Made by a program: the position numbers and the translations under genes | Part shown: piece by piece, positions 15,759-24,772 of the stretch | Numbering within the stretch: position 1 is the stretch's first letter | Layout of the letters: each line of letters opens with the position of its first letter | NCBI RefSeq assembly: GCF_000741705.1 | Contig: NZ_JGZI01000009.1 | Coordinates: forward strand, 558,001 to 622,000 | Direction: 5' to 3' | DNA: 64,000 bases | Origin: Bifidobacterium psychraerophilum | Lineage (GTDB): Bacteria > Actinomycetota > Actinomycetes > Actinomycetales > Bifidobacteriaceae | Notes under the pieces: generated by a model | What the model was told of the DNA's origin: nothing | Databases searched by the model: none | The model's input: the letters and a program-made list of their open reading frames with translations, nothing else

Positions 15759-18511
15759 TGAAGACGTGGCGGCGAATCCTGAGAATCGTGAGTTCGGTCT
15801 CCACAGCCATCTGCATGGTTGCGGTCGCCTCCGCCATGACCTTGTCCGCTTCCGCCTCGGTGGGTGAAACGGCGGTCTCCGACATGGTCTTTCAATGGGG
15901 TGTGAATCCCGAGTCCGGTGGCGGATCATACTTCGGTGGGTGCAATTTTCTCACCGCCGGCACATCCGGGGACGCAGGCACCTCGGGGGTGTGGTCCGAG
16001 AATTCAGGCCTGTGGAAACAGACAAGCGCGAATGTCGAAATCCTCAAGCCTGATGCCGAGGGAAACATGCTCGCCCAGACCTGGACGAACAAATGCCAGA
16101 ACCGATACGGGACGAGCATCAATGGCAGGACAAGCGGCATGAATATGGCCGTTTCCGGTGGGAACCCCGCGACACAGCCGAGTTATTCCGAGAATGTGGT
16201 GCGCATCTCGGGAGGATCGGGAAGTCTGAATCCCTCCACGAACTCGGCGACGGTCACATGGGACGGGTCATTCACGATCGTGTATTACGGCGGCATGACC
16301 TACTGGACGATTTCGGATCTCAAGCTCGTCGTACTCAATGGCAAAGGCACCATCACCGGAACCGCATCCGGCTATGGCGCGGATATGGACGACCCGGCGA
16401 CATGGCTGACCCTGCCCAGCACCCCGATTCATGTCGCTGATCTTTCCGACGTGCAGGTGAGTGAATCCGGCATCACGGTGACACCCGACTATCTCGGTGT
16501 ATCCGTCTCAAGTGAGATCCAGGGCAGAAACCCTCAGGCTGAGAAGACCGCGAGCAACGAATCCTGGTGGGGTGCCTTCCCGGATAGCTGGCTGCAGTAC
16601 GCGGTGCTGACCGGACAATCCTCATATTGGTACACATCGGATGGTGGTGCGGGCACGATCCAGCCGCGCAAGGTCGTTTCGGCCATGACGATCGCACGTG
16701 ACACGGTGAGTGTGGTCGCCAGCCAGTCGGTGGTCCAGGCGGGCAGGGAGATCACCTTCAATATCAAGGCTCCGCAGGCAGGCAAAGAGTATCAGGCGGG
16801 GATCAGGGCCGGTTCCGATGGGCAATGGGTCCTCCTGGATGAGATCGTCACCATCTCCCAGGAAGGGAGCGCATCGCTGCGCTACACGGTTCCTGCGGCA
16901 AGCGCCACCGGCAGCTATGCATTCGCCATATTCGAGAAGGGGGATGCCGCCAATCCCGTGGCATCGACCACGTATACGGTGGGTCGCCTTCCGGGCGCCC
17001 CGACCGGACTGGTCGTGGGCAAGCCCGAGGGCACTTCGGTCTCCCTGACATGGGTGGCGCCTGATGACCTCGGACTTCCCGCGATCAGCGCTTATGTCGC
17101 CACGGCGATCAAGGTGAATCCGACGGAAGGCTCGGCAGGCGATGCCGACGTCGTGAGCGCTTCATTCGACGGAGCGGATGCGGATTCGGGGATATTGTCG
17201 GCTTTGGAGGCGGGGGCGACCTACCAGATCAGTGTCGCGGCGCAGAATGCGATTGGCGCCGGGCCTTCCTCGAACGCCGTGCAGCTCACGGTCCCAGGCG
17301 CCGCGCAGGATGATGACGGTGATCCGGTGAAGGGCGGAACCACGATATCGAATGCGACGCTTCGCTGGGGCATGAACGACGAGGCGAATTCGGCGGCGTA
17401 CTACGGCGGGTGCAATTTCCTCTCCGCCGGGAAATCGGGGGATTCGGGAAAATCCACGGTGTGGACCGACGGATCCCTGTACTCCGCGAGTTCGGGCAAT
17501 GTGCGGATTCAGAAGCCGAATACGGCAGGCCAATGGGAGGCCGCAAGCTGGGGCAGCCGATGCCTGACCCGTGACGGTACGCAGGTGACGATGCAGAAGC
17601 GTGTGGACGGGCGTTCGGTGAATACCGAATCCCAGGTGGTCGTCAGCGACGGGGAGGGGGTTGTGGCGGCCGACGGCTCCACGAGCATCCGGTGGACGGG
17701 CTCATGGACCGTCGTGTTCTATGGAGGGATGACGTATTGGAGCGTGAGCGATCCGCGCTTGACCCTCGACGCCGACGGCAACGGGCAGCTTACGGCCACG
17801 GCGAGCGGATACGGTGCGGATATGGACGACAGCACCAAGTGGAACACCCTGTCGGACACGACGGTCGTGCTTGCCGACCTGAAGAAGGTGGATGTCGACA
17901 AGGCCGCTGAAGACCATGGTTTCACGCAGAAACCCGAGTATCTTGGCGTGACCGTCAACTCGACGGGCGGACGTAACCAGCAGGCCGCCAAAACAGGCGA
18001 CAACGCCGCGTATTGGGGCTCATTCCCCCAGAGTTTCGTCGACTTCCAGATGCTCACCGGCCAATCCTCATACTGGTACACCTCCGATGGCGCGCGTGAT
18101 TACGCCAAGCCCGCCACGGCGCTTTCAATCGCTTATGACGGCAGCTACAGCGTCCCGGCGCCTGAGGCGTCCGAGACACTCGATACCGCAGCCGGATCGG
18201 CTGACACCTCGGGAACGAGCAGCGGCGGCAGTCCGGGGGTGGGCGCTTCTTCCGCAGGCTCCGCACAGAATCCGTCGAAGGCCACTGGAAGTGCCGGAGC
18301 CGGGGAGGGTGGCTCGTCCCAGCTCGGTGACCAAGCTGACGGCGCTTCGGCGGTCCCTATCGCGGCGGTCCGGGATACGGCTGTGGGCGTCGCCGCGGCC
18401 TCAGGAGCGGTGGCGCTCGCTTCGGGTCTGCCCTTGGGAGCGGCATGGGTCATTCGCAGGAGACTGGGTCTTGATCCCGCATTCGAACTTGACAGGAGTC
18501 TGGGTCTTTGA
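15758..18511 (+). CDS. HtaA-like protein with two heme-binding domains and a membrane anchor
   Basis: Membrane-anchored protein of 917 residues. The ATG overlaps the previous stop in TGATG and follows GAGGAGGGG. Domains in order: signal peptide to about residue 35, Htaa-like domain about 40-315, a linking Ig-like region, fibronectin type III about 415-512, second Htaa-like domain about 525-800, a Gly/Ser-rich linker and a C-terminal transmembrane helix with the basic end IRRRLG. There is no LPXTG-like motif, so it should stay in the membrane. Each Htaa copy has the FGGCNFL or YGGCNFL motif, a second Cys and a TGQSSYWYTSDG end, as in the first gene of the operon. It is a likely intermediate carrier between the wall-bound HtaA-like protein and HmuT. 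Confidence 0.8.
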   Translation: MKTWRRILRIVSSVSTAICMVAVASAMTLSASASVGETAVSDMVFQWGVNPESGGGSYFGGCNFLTAGTSGDAGTSGVWSENSGLWKQTSANVEILKPDAEGNMLAQTWTNKCQNRYGTSINGRTSGMNMAVSGGNPATQPSYSENVVRISGGSGSLNPSTNSATVTWDGSFTIVYYGGMTYWTISDLKLVVLNGKGTITGTASGYGADMDDPATWLTLPSTPIHVADLSDVQVSESGITVTPDYLGVSVSSEIQGRNPQAEKTASNESWWGAFPDSWLQYAVLTGQSSYWYTSDGGAGTIQPRKVVSAMTIARDTVSVVASQSVVQAGREITFNIKAPQAGKEYQAGIRAGSDGQWVLLDEIVTISQEGSASLRYTVPAASATGSYAFAIFEKGDAANPVASTTYTVGRLPGAPTGLVVGKPEGTSVSLTWVAPDDLGLPAISAYVATAIKVNPTEGSAGDADVVSASFDGADADSGILSALEAGATYQISVAAQNAIGAGPSSNAVQLTVPGAAQDDDGDPVKGGTTISNATLRWGMNDEANSAAYYGGCNFLSAGKSGDSGKSTVWTDGSLYSASSGNVRIQKPNTAGQWEAASWGSRCLTRDGTQVTMQKRVDGRSVNTESQVVVSDGEGVVAADGSTSIRWTGSWTVVFYGGMTYWSVSDPRLTLDADGNGQLTATASGYGADMDDSTKWNTLSDTTVVLADLKKVDVDKAAEDHGFTQKPEYLGVTVNSTGGRNQQAAKTGDNAAYWGSFPQSFVDFQMLTGQSSYWYTSDGARDYAKPATALSIAYDGSYSVPAPEASETLDTAAGSADTSGTSSGGSPGVGASSAGSAQNPSKATGSAGAGEGGSSQLGDQADGASAVPIAAVRDTAVGVAAASGAVALASGLPLGAAWVIRRRLGLDPAFELDRSLGL

Positions 18512-18535
18512 ATCTCCCGATGGGATGGGTATGGC

Positions 18536-19036
18536 TCACTCGCCCGCGCTGGTGCCGGTTCTGCCGTTGTTGATGCTGACTCGTTCCTGGACGGATCGAT
18601 TGAAGCGCGTCAGCAAGTTGGCGAATTCGGATATGTCGGCACTGGACCAGTCCGTGAGGACCGTTGAGAGCGCACCGAGGTTACGGCGGCGCTGCCGTTG
18701 CAGACTGTCCTTTCCCTTGCGTGAGATTCTGAACTTCCGGGCCATGCCGCCCTGTGGATCGGGGATGCGTTCGATGATGCCGTCGCGTCTCATCGCGGCG
18801 GTCTGACGGTTGAGCGTGGAGGCGTCAAGTCCTGTGACTTCGCTCAACTCGCCTATGCTCAGTGTTGCATGTTCCAAGCTGACCAGCAGGATGTACGCGC
18901 TTCTGTCGAGTATGCCGATCTGCGGATCCCGGAACCCCGCCACGCGTACGATGCGTTTGCCGAGCATCAAGCATTCGTATTCGATGGCGACCATGTCTTC
19001 GAGCAGGGCCGTGTTGTCCTTGGCGTCATCATTCAT
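18536..19036 (-). CDS. MarR-family transcriptional regulator
   Basis: Winged-helix regulator of 166 residues. The ATG at 19036 has AAGGAG about seven bases upstream; farther ATGs at 19060 and 19078 lack a site. The DNA-binding region reads LSIGELSEVTGLDASTLNRQ, followed by a wing with ERIPDPQGGMARKFRIS. It is divergent from an MFS exporter and separated from it by a region with tandem operator-like repeats, so it most likely represses the exporter. Ligands of MarR proteins are usually phenolic or drug-like molecules; none can be named here. Confidence 0.88.
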   Translation of the reverse strand: MNDDAKDNTALLEDMVAIEYECLMLGKRIVRVAGFRDPQIGILDRSAYILLVSLEHATLSIGELSEVTGLDASTLNRQTAAMRRDGIIERIPDPQGGMARKFRISRKGKDSLQRQRRRNLGALSTVLTDWSSADISEFANLLTRFNRSVQERVSINNGRTGTSAGE

Positions 19037-19102
19037 CCCTGTCTCCTTATTGCTGGTCATGCTCAGTTGATTATACATGAGAGATATGTATATGACATAT
19101 CT

Positions 19103-19136
19103 TGTGTATTATGCATATTTGTGTATTATGCATATT
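19103..19136. promoter_or_regulatory. Tandem 17-bp repeat, candidate MarR operator and promoter
   Basis: The unit TGTGTATTATGCATATT occurs twice in perfect tandem (19103-19119 and 19120-19136). Each copy contains the palindrome TATGCATA and a TATTAT hexamer that could serve as a -10 box. A degraded third copy follows (TTGCATGATGCACA). The site lies between the divergent MarR and MFS genes. Confidence 0.6.
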
Positions 19137-19248
19137 GATTGCATGATGCACATTTGAGTTCGTCGTTCGTGAACCGAGACCGGCACCTGCATCTACATCT
19201 GCACCAAGGCTTGCATCGACATATAACAGCAAAGGACGAATACTGCTT

Positions 19249-20697
19249 ATGCAGAACACTGAAAGCAAACAGGGCGGCGGAACAAGCAGACCCGGCATCA
19301 TCATCGCCGTGTTGGCGGCGGCGGGCATCGCCGCATCACTGACCCAGACACTGGTCATTCCATTGGTCGGAGCATTGCCCAAGCTCTTCTCCTCGGATCC
19401 TTCGATCACGGCGTGGGCCGTAACGATCACCCTGCTCACCGGGGCTGTGGGCATGCCGATTCTCGGCAAACTGGCCGACACCTATGGCAAGAGGCGGATG
19501 CTGCTGATCGCTTTGGTGCCGCTGATCCTCGGATCGGCGATATGCGCCACGGCGCCGAACATAGCGATGATGATTCTCGGCAGGGGATTGCAAGGCATCG
19601 CCACGGGTATGGTGCCTCTCGGCATCAGCCTGCTGCACGATGTGCTGCCACCCAAACGGGTGGGAACCGCCATCGCATTGATGAGCTCGTCAATGGGCAT
19701 CGGAGGCGCATTGGGTCTGCCCGCCGCGGCGGCCATCATTCAGTACGTCAGCTGGCGTGGCCTCTTCTGGATCGATTTCGTCATAGCGGCTCTGATCTTC
19801 GTGCTCATCGTCACCCTGATTCCCAAACCCACGCACACCCCCGTCTACGCACCATTCGATTTCATCGGTGCCGTGGGTCTCGGTGGAGCACTGCTCTGCT
19901 TGCTGCTGGGTATCATCAAGGGGAGCTCCTGGGGATGGACGAGCATGGGAATCATCGTGCTGTTCGTCGCTGCGCTCATCATCGCATTGCTGTGGGGATG
20001 GTGGGAGCTGCGGTACGGCAATCCGCTGGTTGACCTGCGGATCATGAGAAGACCCACCGTGCTCGTCACGAATGTGGCGTCGATCTTCATAGGCTTCGCC
20101 ATGTATGCGCAGTCCCTGCTGTTGCCGCAACTGATGGAGCTGCCGACATCCACGGGCTACGGGCTTGGGCAGACGATGCTGCAAATGGGTCTGTGGATGG
20201 CCCCCAGCGGTTTCGCCATGATGGCCGTTTCATCGCCGGGTGCGACAATCACCGCCAAATTCGGTGCCAAGACGACCCTGATCTGCGGCGCATTGACCAT
20301 GGTCGTGGGCTACGGGCTTGCGATGATGCTGACCGGTTCACTCGTGGGGCTGATGATCACCTCCTGCATTGGCAGCATCGGTACCGGTCTGGCCTTCGGT
20401 GCCATGCCGACGCTCATCATGAGTGGAGTACCGGCCAGTGAAAAGGCGTCTTCCAACAGTTTCAACAGCGTGATGCGTTCAATCGGCACCTCGGTGTCCT
20501 CCGCGGTGATCGCGGCGGTGCTGGCGACGAACAGCTCCTCATTCGGCGGTGCCAGCATCCCGACGCTTGCAGGATTCAGAACGGGATTGCTGATGGGCTG
20601 CATCGTCGCGGTGATCGCGGCGGTGATCGCCGCCTTCATCCCCGCGAGCGGTAAGAGGAAGGCCGAAAGGAAGGGCACCGGTGCCTCAGACCGATAG
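19249..20697 (+). CDS. MFS drug:proton antiporter (EmrB/QacA, DHA2 type)
   Basis: Integral membrane exporter of 482 residues with about 14 hydrophobic segments. Family marks are ITLLTGAVGMPILGKLADTY with the loop GKLADTYGKRRM between helices 2 and 3, and GRGLQGIATGMVPLGISLL in helix 4-5. It should export toxic organic compounds using the proton gradient. The ATG is preceded by AAAGGA. Divergent control by the neighbouring MarR protein is likely. The gene ends just before a very strong inverted repeat. Confidence 0.9.
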   Translation: MQNTESKQGGGTSRPGIIIAVLAAAGIAASLTQTLVIPLVGALPKLFSSDPSITAWAVTITLLTGAVGMPILGKLADTYGKRRMLLIALVPLILGSAICATAPNIAMMILGRGLQGIATGMVPLGISLLHDVLPPKRVGTAIALMSSSMGIGGALGLPAAAAIIQYVSWRGLFWIDFVIAALIFVLIVTLIPKPTHTPVYAPFDFIGAVGLGGALLCLLLGIIKGSSWGWTSMGIIVLFVAALIIALLWGWWELRYGNPLVDLRIMRRPTVLVTNVASIFIGFAMYAQSLLLPQLMELPTSTGYGLGQTMLQMGLWMAPSGFAMMAVSSPGATITAKFGAKTTLICGALTMVVGYGLAMMLTGSLVGLMITSCIGSIGTGLAFGAMPTLIMSGVPASEKASSNSFNSVMRSIGTSVSSAVIAAVLATNSSSFGGASIPTLAGFRTGLLMGCIVAVIAAVIAAFIPASGKRKAERKGTGASDR

Positions 20698-20707
20698 GCG
20701 GATGCAT

Positions 20708-20769
20708 ATACAGTGCGGCGCTTGGGACCCAGCTGAATACCTGGCTGGGGCCCAAGCGCCGCACTGTAT
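20708..20769. terminator. Long bidirectional hairpin between convergent genes
   Basis: Arms of 26 bases (20708-20733 and 20744-20769) pair with a single mismatch around a 10-base loop. It sits between the MFS gene (plus) and purD (minus), 10 and 12 bases from their stops. No T run follows on either side, so it may stop transcription by another route or protect both 3' ends. Confidence 0.8.
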
Positions 20770-20781
20770 GTAGGGGTGGGT

Positions 20782-22053
20782 TCAGAGCGCCTTGGCACCG
20801 ATGTCGTGACGATAGAACATCCCGGTGGTATCCAATCCATCGATGATGCCGTAGACCTTGTCCTGCGCCTCCTTGATGGTCGGCGCCGAGGATTCGACCA
20901 GCAGCACGCGTCCTGATGAGGCGAGGAGCTGCTTGGGGTTCTCCTCCGAGGTGGCGACGCCCGCATAATAGACATGGGAGTCTTCATCGACATCGATCTC
21001 GGGAATGGGGGCACCCGTTACCGTATTGACGGGATATCCTTCGGAAGCCAGGACCACGCCGAGCGTGGCACCATCGGCATCCCATGAGAACTCCGGTTGC
21101 CCGCCATCAAGCAGGGCACTGATGCCGGCACCGAGATCGGAGCTCAGACGGGGGAGCACCACTTCCGTCTCCGGGTCGCCGAACCTGGCGTTGTATTCGA
21201 TGACCTTCGGGCCGTCCTCGGTGGCGATCAGACCGGCATAGAGAATGCCGGTGAAGGGGACGCCCTCATCGACCATGGCTTGCGCCGTCGGCTTCACAAT
21301 CGTTTCAATGGCCTCGTCCACGATGTCCTGACCGATTCGCGGGACCGGGCTGTAAGCGCCCATACCACCCGTATTCGGACCCTCATCACCGTCATAGGCA
21401 CGTTTGTGATCCTGAGAGATGGGCATAGGCCAGAACTCAGCGCCTCTGACGAAACTCATCAGTGAGAATTCCTGACCTTCCAGGTACTCCTCGATGACGA
21501 CCTTGGCCCCGGCCAGGCCGAAGCGATGGTCGACGAAAATATCCTCCAGGGCGGCGATGGCCTCCTCGACGCTCATCGCGACGGTGACTCCCTTGCCTGC
21601 AGCCAGCCCATCGGCCTTGATCACGATCGGGGCACCCTGGTCCTGAACATATTGTTCCGCACGTTCCAGATCCTCGAAGGTCTGGTATTTGGCGGTCGGA
21701 ATGCTGTGCCGTTCCATCAGGCGTTTGGCGAAATCCTTCGATCCCTCGATCTGTGCGGCCGCCTTGTCCGGTCCGAAAGCCTTGATCCCCGCATCGGCGA
21801 AACCATCGACGATACCCTCCATCAGAGGGACCTCCGGCCCTACGAAGACCCAGTCGATATTGTTCTCCCGTACGAAATCGATCAGAGCCGCGTGGTTGGT
21901 CTGTGCCAACTGGCTCGTGTGGATGCCGTCACGCTCCATACCGGGATTGCCGGGGGAGCAATACACGTCATCAATGCTGTCTCCCTTGAGCAGGGAATAC
22001 GCCACCGCGTGCTCGCGGGCGCCCGAACCGATGATCAAAACCTTCTGTCCCAT
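20782..22053 (-). CDS. purD: Phosphoribosylamine-glycine ligase
   Basis: Second step of purine synthesis: joins glycine to phosphoribosylamine with ATP, in the cytoplasm. The protein has 423 residues, the normal size. It starts MGQKVLIIGSGAREHA, has the ATP-grasp core with PIVIKADGLAAGKGV and GDPETEVVLPRL, and ends in the usual C-terminal domain. The ATG at 22053 follows GAGGAGAGGA, so longer upstream frames are ignored. It is the last gene of the purine cluster, 35 bases after purM. Confidence 0.96.
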   Translation of the reverse strand: MGQKVLIIGSGAREHAVAYSLLKGDSIDDVYCSPGNPGMERDGIHTSQLAQTNHAALIDFVRENNIDWVFVGPEVPLMEGIVDGFADAGIKAFGPDKAAAQIEGSKDFAKRLMERHSIPTAKYQTFEDLERAEQYVQDQGAPIVIKADGLAAGKGVTVAMSVEEAIAALEDIFVDHRFGLAGAKVVIEEYLEGQEFSLMSFVRGAEFWPMPISQDHKRAYDGDEGPNTGGMGAYSPVPRIGQDIVDEAIETIVKPTAQAMVDEGVPFTGILYAGLIATEDGPKVIEYNARFGDPETEVVLPRLSSDLGAGISALLDGGQPEFSWDADGATLGVVLASEGYPVNTVTGAPIPEIDVDEDSHVYYAGVATSEENPKQLLASSGRVLLVESSAPTIKEAQDKVYGIIDGLDTTGMFYRHDIGAKAL

Positions 22054-22088
22054 GGTGTTCCTCTCCTCGTCAGATCTCATGCCTGGAT

Positions 22089-23129
22089 TCAGATGCCGTG
22101 GCGCAGTTCCACGCGGGCACCGTTATCCTTGATGATTCGTCCGACGACGTAATGCGGTTCATTCGCCTCATCGAGAATTCTGCCGACCTCCGCCGCCTTG
22201 GCGGGGCTGACCATAAGCACCATGCCGATGCCCATATTGAAGATGTTATACATCTCCAGCGCCTCGACATGACCATGTTCCTGAAGAATGCGGAAGATGG
22301 GCGGAACATCCCAGCTGTCGATGTCGAAGGCCGCCGCGAGCCCTTCGGGAATGATGCGTGGCACCTTTTCCACGAAGCCTCCACCTGTGACGTGGGCGAC
22401 ACCGTTCAACACGTCGGCTGCGAACAACGGCTTCAGCGCCTTGGCGTAGATGCGGGTGGGTTTGAGGAGTTCATCCGCCAAGGTCAGCCCCTCGAGTTCG
22501 GGCAGCTTGGAGTCCACGGTGAAATCCGAATCCTTGAACAGCGCCTTGCGGACCAGTGAGAATCCGTTCGAATGCACGCCTGATGATGGCAGACCGATGA
22601 TCACATCGCCCTCGCTGATGGCGCTGCCATCGATGATCTTGCTTTTTTCGACCACACCAACCGTGAAGCCGGCGAGATCATACTCATCGGCATCGTACAT
22701 ATCGGGCATCTCGGCAGTTTCGCCGCCGACCAATGCCGCACCCGCCTCGACGCAGCCATCGGCGACGCCTTTGACGACCTGTTCGAGCAGTGCGGGATCG
22801 TTCTTCCCACAGGCGATGTAATCGAGGAAGAAGAGCGGCTCCGCACCTTGGGCGAGGATGTCGTTGACGCACATGGCCACGCAATCCATGCCTATGGTGT
22901 CGTGACGATTGGCGGCCTTGGCGACCATGAGCTTGGTGCCCACGCCATCGGTTCCCGAGACCAGGACCGGCTCCTTGTACGCGAGTGAGGACAGATCGAA
23001 CAGTCCGCCGAACCCTCCTATACCGCCTGCGCCCTTGCGCGCGGTACGTGCGACATGGCGTTGAATCCTGTTGACGACTTCATAACCAGCTTCGACGCTC
23101 ACACCGGCGTTTTCGTAGGCTGTTGGCAT
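22089..23129 (-). CDS. purM: Phosphoribosylformylglycinamidine cyclo-ligase (AIR synthetase)
   Basis: Closes the imidazole ring of AIR using ATP, the fifth step. 346 residues, standard length. Landmarks are [18 protein letters not shown] at the N-terminus, GGFGGLFDL, the [10 protein letters not shown] motif and [16 protein letters not shown]. The ATG at 23129 follows AAGGGAAGG. It lies 37 bases after purF and 35 bases before purD on the same strand. Confidence 0.96.
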   Translation of the reverse strand: MPTAYENAGVSVEAGYEVVNRIQRHVARTARKGAGGIGGFGGLFDLSSLAYKEPVLVSGTDGVGTKLMVAKAANRHDTIGMDCVAMCVNDILAQGAEPLFFLDYIACGKNDPALLEQVVKGVADGCVEAGAALVGGETAEMPDMYDADEYDLAGFTVGVVEKSKIIDGSAISEGDVIIGLPSSGVHSNGFSLVRKALFKDSDFTVDSKLPELEGLTLADELLKPTRIYAKALKPLFAADVLNGVAHVTGGGFVEKVPRIIPEGLAAAFDIDSWDVPPIFRILQEHGHVEALEMYNIFNMGIGMVLMVSPAKAAEVGRILDEANEPHYVVGRIIKDNGARVELRHGI

Positions 23130-23166
23130 GGATGACCTTCCCTTGGTGGTACGACTGTTTGAAGCG

Positions 23167-24681
23167 CTATATCTGTACGGCGGCTGGTGGATTGACGAAT
23201 TCATTGTCCTTGTATCCGCTGGTGTCCTCAGCGAAACGTGTTACGCGAAGGCGATCCTCCGGCGTCAGAGCCGCAAGGAAATCCTCCTCGTAGTCGTCCA
23301 ACCTCGTCGGGTAGTCGCCGTTGAAATACGCCACGCACAGACCGCCATACGGCGCATTCGCATTCAGTCCTATGGATTCGACCAGACCGTCGACCGTCAG
23401 GAAGGCCAGTGAATCGGCGCCGATGTATTCGCGGATGTCCTCGACCGATTTCTTGGCGGCGATGAGCTCGGAGCTTTTCTGGATGTCGATGCCGTAATAG
23501 CAGGGGTACTTCAGCGGGGGTGACGCGATGCGCATATGGACTTCCGTGGCCCCTGCCTCACGCAGCAGACGCACGATACGCCGCGAGGTCGTGCCGCGAA
23601 CGATGGAATCGTCGATGACGATCACACGTTTGCCCGACACGACGCCGCGCACGGCCGCCAGCTTCATGCGGACACCCTGCTCACGAAGCTCCTGGGTGGG
23701 CTGGATGAAGGTGCGGGCCACATACTGGTTCTTGATCAGACCCATTTCATTCGGAAGGCCCGATGCCTCGGCATACCCTGACGCCGCCGAAAGCGAGGAG
23801 TTGGGCACGCCGATCACCATATCCGCGTCAACCGCGCATTCCTTGGCCAGCCGTGCACCCATGCGCTTGCGTGCTGAATGCACATTGATGCCGTAGATAT
23901 TCGAATCGGGACGGGCGAAATAGATGAACTCCATCGAGCAGATCGCCAATTGGGTGTCATCCGTGTACCGTTCGATGCGGTATCCGGAATCGTCGATGAT
24001 GACGATCTCCCCGGGACGGATATCACGGACGAGTTCGGCCCCGACGATATCGAGGGCGCAGGTTTCCGAAGCCAGGATGTAGGCCCCGTTGGTCATGCGG
24101 CCCAAGGAAAGGGGACGGAAGCCATTGGGATCCAGGGCGCCGATGATGGCGTTCTCCGTCATCAGCAGGTAGGCGAATCCGCCATGGACCTGATTGAGCG
24201 CATATTTCAGCTGCTCTATGAAATCATTGCCCGGTGCGCGGCGGATGAGATGCATCAGGACTTCGGTATCCGAATTCGAGTGGAAGATGGCGCCCTGACC
24301 TTCGAGCTCGCATTTCAGCGATTCGCAGTTGGTCAGATTGCCGTTGTGGCAGAGCGCCACATCGCCATCGTGAAAACGGAAGATGAAGGGTTGGATGTTG
24401 TCGATCGAACCGGAACCCGAGGTGGCGTAGCGTACGTGTCCGATGGTGGTGTTGCCTTTGAGGCGGGTGATATTCGCCTCTTCGGAGAACACCTGAGTGA
24501 GTAAGCCGAGGCCTCGGTGGCCGATGAGATGCCCGGCATTGTTCGAAACGATGCCCGCACCCTCCTGGCCGCGATGTTGCAACGCGTGCAGGCCGAAGTA
24601 TGTCAGACGGGCGGCATCAGGGTGACCCCAGACGCCAAAGACACCACATTCCTCATGCAGGCCTTCCAGCTCAGCAGGCAT
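23167..24681 (-). CDS. purF: Amidophosphoribosyltransferase
   Basis: First committed step: makes phosphoribosylamine from PRPP and glutamine. 504 residues. The ATG at 24681 has GGAAGGAG upstream. The catalytic N-terminal Cys is Cys12, after an 11-residue propeptide that must be removed. The glutaminase domain covers about residues 12-240; the transferase domain has the PRPP-binding loop [16 protein letters not shown]. Cysteines suited to an Fe-S cluster, as in B. subtilis PurF, may be present but were not checked. The leader from purL holds overlapping hairpins. Confidence 0.96.
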   Translation of the reverse strand: MPAELEGLHEECGVFGVWGHPDAARLTYFGLHALQHRGQEGAGIVSNNAGHLIGHRGLGLLTQVFSEEANITRLKGNTTIGHVRYATSGSGSIDNIQPFIFRFHDGDVALCHNGNLTNCESLKCELEGQGAIFHSNSDTEVLMHLIRRAPGNDFIEQLKYALNQVHGGFAYLLMTENAIIGALDPNGFRPLSLGRMTNGAYILASETCALDIVGAELVRDIRPGEIVIIDDSGYRIERYTDDTQLAICSMEFIYFARPDSNIYGINVHSARKRMGARLAKECAVDADMVIGVPNSSLSAASGYAEASGLPNEMGLIKNQYVARTFIQPTQELREQGVRMKLAAVRGVVSGKRVIVIDDSIVRGTTSRRIVRLLREAGATEVHMRIASPPLKYPCYYGIDIQKSSELIAAKKSVEDIREYIGADSLAFLTVDGLVESIGLNANAPYGGLCVAYFNGDYPTRLDDYEEDFLAALTPEDRLRVTRFAEDTSGYKDNEFVNPPAAVQI

Positions 24682-24711
24682 GCTGGCGGCTCCTTCCATA
24701 TGTTTTGGTGA

Positions 24712-24753
24712 TGTAGGGAACTCCGCATTCCCTACACACGATAGCAAGTGTGT
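24712..24753 (-). promoter_or_regulatory. Two overlapping hairpins in the purL-purF gap
   Basis: Reading the plus strand, TGTAGGGAA (24712-24720) pairs with TTCCCTACA (24728-24736). ACACAC (24734-24739) pairs with GTGTGT (24748-24753). The two stems share bases 24734-24736 and so compete. On the purF transcript the second forms first and the first lies just ahead of the ribosome site. This could be an attenuator or processing site. Confidence 0.4.
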
Positions 24754-24772
24754 ACTACAAGCAAAGCGAAGG

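Noticed and set aside
8685-18511. NEAT-domain or Isd-type proteins
   Set aside because: The repeated domains match the Htaa layout, not NEAT; no YxxxY motif of NEAT proteins was seen.
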